Source: Hermatobates lingyangjiaoensis | Lineage: Eukaryota > Arthropoda > Insecta > Hemiptera > Hermatobatidae | DNA length: 64,000 nt | NCBI GenBank assembly: GCA_026182355.1 | Contig: JAPFBL010000068.1 | Span: forward strand, 8,593,001 to 8,657,000 | Direction: 5' to 3' | Shown here: piece after piece, positions 58,101 to 64,000 of the stretch | Position numbering within the stretch: position 1 is the first letter of the stretch | Layout: each line of letters opens with the position of its first letter | Notes under the pieces: generated by a model | Database searches by the model: none | Told to the model about the DNA's origin: nothing | What the model saw: only the letters and a program-made list of their open reading frames with translations | Made by a program: the position numbers and the translations under genes

Positions 58101-61100
58101 ATTTTTTACCTCACATACAAGAAAAATTGGGTCTTGTCAAAGATTTGAACTTACATCCTGAAAGTCAGAATGCTACCGATTGGGTCATTCCTGACCCTTC
58201 TACCTTATACATTAGATAGTCCATTAATTATATTTTAAAACCAGCAATAAAATTCTATAGTATAGTAATGCCTCCATTTCACTGCTTTGATTAGTATACA
58301 TATTGATTTATCATTGAGTTATTGAATCACTGCTAGCCAATAATGTTACAATTTCAAGTGAATCATAAACCGCTAATATTAGAAATAAACAAGAAACAAA
58401 CAAAATCTACCAACCAAAATATTAATAATGAACCATGTCTGCTCACCTGCATTGACTCAAAAGGAATAGATCAAAGCCACTGAGTGCACTATGCACTAAC
58501 TAGGCACTGGCCGTTCTGAAGAAAACCTCATGTTCTTGCAACCTTCAACCATCATTGGCACTGTTTAAATTAAAGAAAGACACGCCAATAATGGCATTTT
58601 ATATCAATTTATCTGGTTGAAAATCTGGTTAATTTTGTTGGAAATTAAGAGTCAAACATCTAACAAAATTCAAAGTTCATCGAGACATGGGATAACAACA
58701 ACTGAGAGTTCATGGAAATAAAAAAGATATAGTTCTATCTGAATAATAGGATTTTTTTTCATGACAAAAATAAATACTCGTAATTTTGATTATTTTTCTA
58801 TTCTACCAAAGGAATTCATACATTAAAATCCACGTTATACGGAATTTGTTCATTTATATTTCATAATACGGTATGCTGTAAAACTAAATGTCAATACTGT
58901 TACCAAAATTACAGTAAATTTAAGAAATTTAATATTTTATCTCAGAAGATTTACTCCCTTTGATAATGGAATGGTACCTCCACGGAGAAACCAATTCTGT
59001 TTTAAAATTGTGGCTTTAATAAAACTGAAATGTGATTTCTTTTCTCTACTTTTACCAAATCCTATTTCTTTACCAATTTGTCAAAATAAATATCAAGGGC
59101 AATCAATTTTGGTTATTTCAGTTTTAAATTGAGTTATATAATTTTTCATAAAAAATAAAAAAAACATGTGTTTTTGTTACTTTCAATGTCATAAACATGT
59201 ATCTTTTACTAAAATACAGTTGACAGCTGCTCTAGACAGACCAGAGCTCACTAGAACACCAGAAGCAGCTTAGATGCACCCCAAGCAATAGCAAGGTTCA
59301 ATTACAATGTTTAAGAGACCTATTAGGATTTTCATAAATGTTACAGCCGCCGATTATGTGGTTTCTATGTCTGATTCAAGTATGGTATTTCACATTTTAA
59401 ATGGTAAGCTATTTACCTTTATCCATCCTTCTAATGTTCTTGATATTTGAGATATATAAGATAGGAAGCACCAGTATTTTCTCATGAGAATCCTAGATAA
59501 AACGAACATCGTTTTCACAAGTTTATGCCTTTATTTTGCGCTTTGCAAAATTCATAGTCAACCAAAAACATTTTTCTTGATAATTTAATCGTTTATTTCA
59601 GTAACAAAAAGTATGAAATAATAATAGCAAAGATGTTATTACTGTCTCAAAAAAAGTATTACTATACCAGAAATATTAAACTTGTAAATTTTCTTAAACA
59701 TCACAAAATTGAAATTGCGTAAGAATTTTTTCTTATTGGAATCATAAATAAATTCTTTTATTATAAGTAGTGTACATCAATGTTTCGTTTTCTGTGGCAA
59801 AAAAAAGTTTAAGCAATATTTATATAGTTGAGGGAAATAATGTTTCACGTTTTTAAAAATTAAACATTTTAATGATAGCATAATAAGATGTACAGATGTT
59901 GATTGCTGTTTCTTTTTTGTTTGAAATCTTTTAACACATTGAAGGAGAAAATAACTTTAGATTAAATTGAGGAAAGAGAGTGAACCATATTAAATTAAGG
60001 GAGGCAGGAGAGAAGACACAATAAAAAAGGCCTTATTCCAGCCGTCCTGCCATTTCAACAAAACCAATAAACTTGTAACCGCTTTATCACCCTACGCAAT
60101 ACTAATTCTTAACGGGGTAAAAAAATTTTTAAACGCCTTCCGCTTCTTCTGTAAAAACTAAAATAACCATGCTAATAAACGGTAATATGGTTTATCAATG
60201 AAATTAATTCTGATGTGACTGCCATTATATTGGCATCTACATAAAATTGTAATAAATGTTTAGGGAATTTCAAATAATATCAAATATTTGTTTAATCTAA
60301 TATTTGAGTAATTAAAATATTCAAAATAGACTGAGGTGTAGAATAGTTTGATTCTAGTAGCAATAATTTGATTTCGAAAAATTAATACTTTCCCGTTTGA
60401 TTTGATAAATGTCAGAATTATTTGAATTATTATAGAGGACTTCCTTTTGTGATGTCATCAAACTTGTGAAATCTGTAAAGCCTTATTTTAAATATGCAGA
60501 GTTAACATGACATCTCTGTATCCCTGTTTATATTACAAAATGATGATAATAATATCATTTTATAATAACATATCAGCCTAGAATATATAACCCTTATTAT
60601 AATAATAATAATAATAACCCTATAACCTATAACCCTAGTAAAGTGGATGAACAGGGTAAGCATGTACAGTGTTACAACAGTTTACTATGATTTTTTTTAA
60701 ATGAATGAAATCAAAATTTAATTTCCTTCTAAATAAAAGGATTTTAGATATCAACTAGAATTTAGTATGTATGTATAACGTTTATATTATTTAGTTCTAT
60801 TATTTAATAGAAAACGAGATGTACCCAAAAAACTAATATTTGGTGTCAATGTTGCCAAGGTGAAAAAAATATACTCTACTTTTGGCAATTATGGCAATAT
60901 TTTGATCTTCAAAATTATTGCAGCAATGATAGAGCTATATTACATATGATTACCATACAGAACGGAGCATATATTGGTCTGTTTTATATGTGTTGAGGTT
61001 ACTACTTGCTGCCAATAAAGTAGAGAAACAAAGAATAGCATTGATTTTCAGGCATATTTGCCTATACCACCCATTTAAAAGTAGTCCATTTATTACTGAT

Positions 61101-61689
61101 ATTTCTTATGGACTTTGAATAAGTTTAGATGGGTCATTTGATGTATCCAACATTTTATCACCAAAATTGTAATTCAGCGCCGTTTTGAAATCATAATAAA
61201 CAACCTAACAAATTGGGTACAAAATCTTTTCTTCTCTTAATGCAACACTTAAACTTGATGTTTTGTAGTTCTAATGTCATAATATTTTTATTGAGTGACA
61301 AATAGCGTATTATTTTTGTTTTTTCAAAATTCACATCATAATCTATTTATAATCAACAGAATTAAACTATCCACAAAGATATAAATCAGAAAATTGAATA
61401 AATATTTAAACTAATAGAATTTGAAATTAAATAACTAGTTTTATAAATAAAATTAATAAATTTTAAAAAAATTAAAGAGAATTTTCTATATTATAAACCT
61501 TACTTTTCCTTATTTCGATTTAATTTGGCATTATTTCCAAATCTTTAATCACTTAAACGCGATTGCCTCGCATTAATATAAAATGTGTTCAAAGGTTTCC
61601 TCCAGGTATAGTCTACATTGTTCATACGATTTTTTTTTTTGCTGCTGGCATTAACGATAGTTAAGAGAACAATGTCAGATTTGATATAC
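52176..61689. other. Unassigned DNA, no gene supported
   Basis: Slightly less AT-rich around 52200-52560 and 53680-54080, where a 67-codon frame (53826-54029) lies, but no domains are visible. Also a small (AAT)n patch near 60600. Frames at 55686-55904, 56661-56861 and 58034-58219 carry no known motif. Exons of a large host gene could be hidden here, since short exons are not detectable by eye. Confidence 0.3.
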
Positions 61690-61692
61690 ATA

Positions 61693-61729
<37 letters not shown>
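61690..61729. repeat. (TA)n microsatellite
   Basis: About 40 bp of TA dinucleotides. Confidence 0.95.
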
Positions 61730-61732
<3 letters not shown>

Positions 61733-62379
61733 CATATTTGAATAATATTATTTAATTCAGTTAGACTGAGATTTTTAGTCTAAATTAGGCACGTTGTTGT
61801 GGCTACCTTTTATGTGTTTTGTTCATAATCCATTCTTCAATTCCATCCTTCAGAAAGCTGTAGAGAGTATTTTCCAAATTGTTTCAGCCCGCAAAAGTTT
61901 TGTGTGGCTGCTACCTTTTCCTACATGCTCAACGCCTCATCCACTGGATCAGATACCCATATAATGTTCAATCATTTTTACTCGTTTTATCATTATTTTC
62001 TGATCCAGGTGATTATTTGTAAATACATACTATGACTATCTCTGTAAAATAATCAATGAAAGACATTCTATATCGTGACATATGGACAAAATATTAATGA
62101 TTCATTTTGTTAAGTTGTTGAACAGATCATCTCTTAAAAAGACAGTTCCATTTCGTATCAACCTTAATAGACTGAAAAATTACTACTTCTTAGATAAAAA
62201 TATCTAAGTGGGGAAGTTGAATATTTTTTTTATGATGGTGGTAAGCAATTATTCATTACCTCCGTTGTCCATAAACACAATTGTCTTTAATTTGGTAGTT
62301 TATTAAGACAAATTTAGTGCATTTCCACTACAATAAGAAAATGATAGTGATCATAAAAAAATATAATCATAATGTTGTG

Positions 62380-62585
62380 ACGGACTAACATGTTGTGAAG
62401 TTCTCAAAGTCATTTTAGGACGTTACGCTGATGTAGGTGTGTGTGTAGGTGAGTGGGTTGTTGTGTATCCGAACTTTTGTGAGGATGCTACAGTCAACAA
62501 TCTTTGAAATGATTGAGGAGGTCATGGAAATCAATGCCAGTGAAACGTATAATTTCTGATGTTTTCCATAATATGATGGAGTTGT
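62380..62585 (-). repeat. Repeat family A, reverse orientation
   Basis: Reads in reverse as a GT-containing tract (tgtgtgtgtagg at about 62437-62448), gtgagtgggttg, tatccgaac, gctaca, and further right gaggtcatgg and gtataattt. These are complements of the plus-strand family order. It is well diverged from the 22900 copy. Confidence 0.45.
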
Positions 62586-63234
62586 CTATCAAGATGCTCT
62601 AATCAATCTATTTACTACCTCCTGAACAAAGTTAATCTCAGAGTGTATCGACAGTTAGAGTACTTTTTTTTGTGGTTATGAAACATATATTGTTTGGATA
62701 ATATTGAAGTAAGAGGACTGAACTAAGAGATTATTTCGTTACTCGATGTTTCACTTTTGCTTTATAATTGTGTTATTACTGTGTAAAAGTACCATCCATA
62801 TTATATACATCAATTTTGAAATATAAAGAAATAGTTTTTTCAAGTACTGTTTATGCCAGATGTAATTAAGATCATACAAATAACGCAGAGTGTGTAAGAA
62901 ATTAAAATCCAACTAGAGAGGTGAAATAAGGTAGGGCTGCTTACGAGTTCAATGAGTCTCAGCAGATCCTAATAACACTTATATAATAGTTCTAGATCAG
63001 TGGTTTAAAATTTGTTGTGATTAGATTAATGTTTACAGCTACAAAAAAGCGAATAGAATTATTGCATTAATTATCTAAGAGTCCATAATACTTAACAGAA
63101 TGTATATAACAACAGAAAACTAAATATAAAACAAAAAATAATTAGTTGTTAACAAGTTTTGTATTATGTTTACTTATAATAATGTTGAGTGTAGTCTACT
63201 TCAGACTTTTTATGTGATCATTTTTGGGTAAAAT

Positions 63235-63430
63235 ACGAAATTCATCCATCAAATGGTATGATCTTTAGCCTGACCGCTAACTTTCAGATAAGCCCTCACC
63301 TTTTAACTCACACACATAATTGGGAAATACAACATAAATAAATTTTAAGGTCTTCAAACATGTAAGCCCGTTAAAATTTTCTGATAATTTTTTAACAAAA
63401 ATTTTTATCCCCTATCACTGCTGTCAATTA
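63235..63430 (+). repeat. Repeat family A, diverged copy
   Basis: Has catccatcaaatggtatgat, agcctgaccgcta, cacacacata, then aaggtcttcaaacatgtaa and gttaaaattttctgat. The CA tract is nearly lost. Confidence 0.5.
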
Positions 63431-63564
63431 CATAACAATTTCAAAATATCGACAATCTAGTTTTAATATTTTAGTAGAAAAGAAACATTATCTAATATCA
63501 GATTTGGACAAAAAAAGTAACTTTTTCAAGACTGTCATGCAATATTCCCCAAAAACAATAAAGT

Positions 63565-63775
63565 GTTTTCATTAAATGGTATGATCTGTAGTGAGTCTAC
63601 AGTCATTTGGATACATAGTCACAATCACACACACACACGCACGTGCACACGTACATACACACGACTTTGAAGGCCCCACATGATGTAAATGACGTCAAAC
63701 TCTGGATGTCCAATTCTTTATTATCGCTATAATTTGCTTACAGTAAGGTAAAAAGGAAACTAAGCTAACCTGAAT
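63565..63775 (+). repeat. Repeat family A with (CA)n
   Basis: Order: cattaaatggtatgatctgt, gagtctacagtcatttgg, atacatagtcac, imperfect (CA)n at 63617-63661, ggccccacatgatgtaa, then ttattatcgctataatttgc and acagtaaggtaaaaa. This is a full-length relative of the 22900 copy. Confidence 0.55.
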
Positions 63776-64000
63776 AAGTTACAAAGATAAGGCTGTCTAG
63801 GAATACCAGATGAAATGATTACTTGCCCTACATCTTTCTTAGAAATTCATTAATTTTAAGATATCTAAATATTATCATTAAGAAAAAGGAACATTTCAAA
63901 ATCCTATTGAAACTATTTAGAAATGAAGACAACTATCTGTAAGGGACATGAAAAGTCCAAAAATGTAATAGAAGCAAACATTAATGGACTGGCTTTATAA

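Noticed and set aside
1..64000. CRISPR arrays, bacterial operons, phage genes
   Set aside because: No spaced direct repeats of the right size and no prokaryotic gene organisation; the periodic repeats are retroelement units and microsatellites.
1..64000. tRNA and rRNA genes
   Set aside because: No cloverleaf with a convincing TPsiC arm or rRNA-like conserved block was found by reading; a tRNAscan-SE or Infernal run would be decisive.

Overview
This is an AT-rich, gene-poor piece of a eukaryotic, almost certainly animal, genome. It contains no operons, no ribosome-binding sites, and no convincing tRNA or rRNA genes. It is dominated by decayed transposable elements, long (TA)n and (CA)n microsatellites and single-copy DNA that I cannot assign. 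The one clear host-type gene encodes a TTLL9-like tubulin ligase, which points to an organism with cilia or flagella. I cannot name the species; the retroelement mixture (Jockey-type LINE, Penelope-like elements, hAT) fits an invertebrate.

Layout. 1-709: 3' end of a Jockey-clade LINE with an A-rich tail. 1472-9637: a head-to-tail array of Penelope-like element (PLE) units on the minus strand with a 2,711-bp period. It ends in an inverted terminal fragment and is flanked by an 11-bp target-site duplication (1461-1471 and 9638-9648). About 6690-7930 of this array reads like a base-by-base blend of PLE sequence and the unique flank at about 9470-10330, which suggests an assembly or consensus error. 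12552-13874: an intact, uninterrupted 440-codon TTLL9-like gene, a candidate retrogene. 16460-19700: two foldback structures built from PLE-end sequences. 26068-26871: an 804-bp hAT deletion derivative with 8-bp duplication inside a TA microsatellite. 27870-29240, 34980-35610 and 36205-36345: LINE relics. 37255-42187: a nest of PLE fragments in both orientations, including a 5'-truncated but open reverse transcriptase/GIY-YIG ORF (39516-40732). 42190-64000: mostly unassigned DNA with one PLE end (52010-52175), microsatellites and copies of a dispersed ~200-bp repeat.

The unifying signal is a small RNA motif at the ends of several PLE families: CTGANGA, one extra base, a hairpin, GAAA, a 4-nt self-complementary block (CCGG, GGCC or GATC), U-H, then bases complementary to the sequence upstream of the core. 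This is the architecture of a minimal hammerhead ribozyme, a motif known in PLEs. In the array family the first ATG of the ORF lies inside the ribozyme core, upstream of the predicted cleavage site. The PLE insertions also share a layout: an inverted terminal fragment sits at the 5' side of a truncated body, commonly next to (TA)n.
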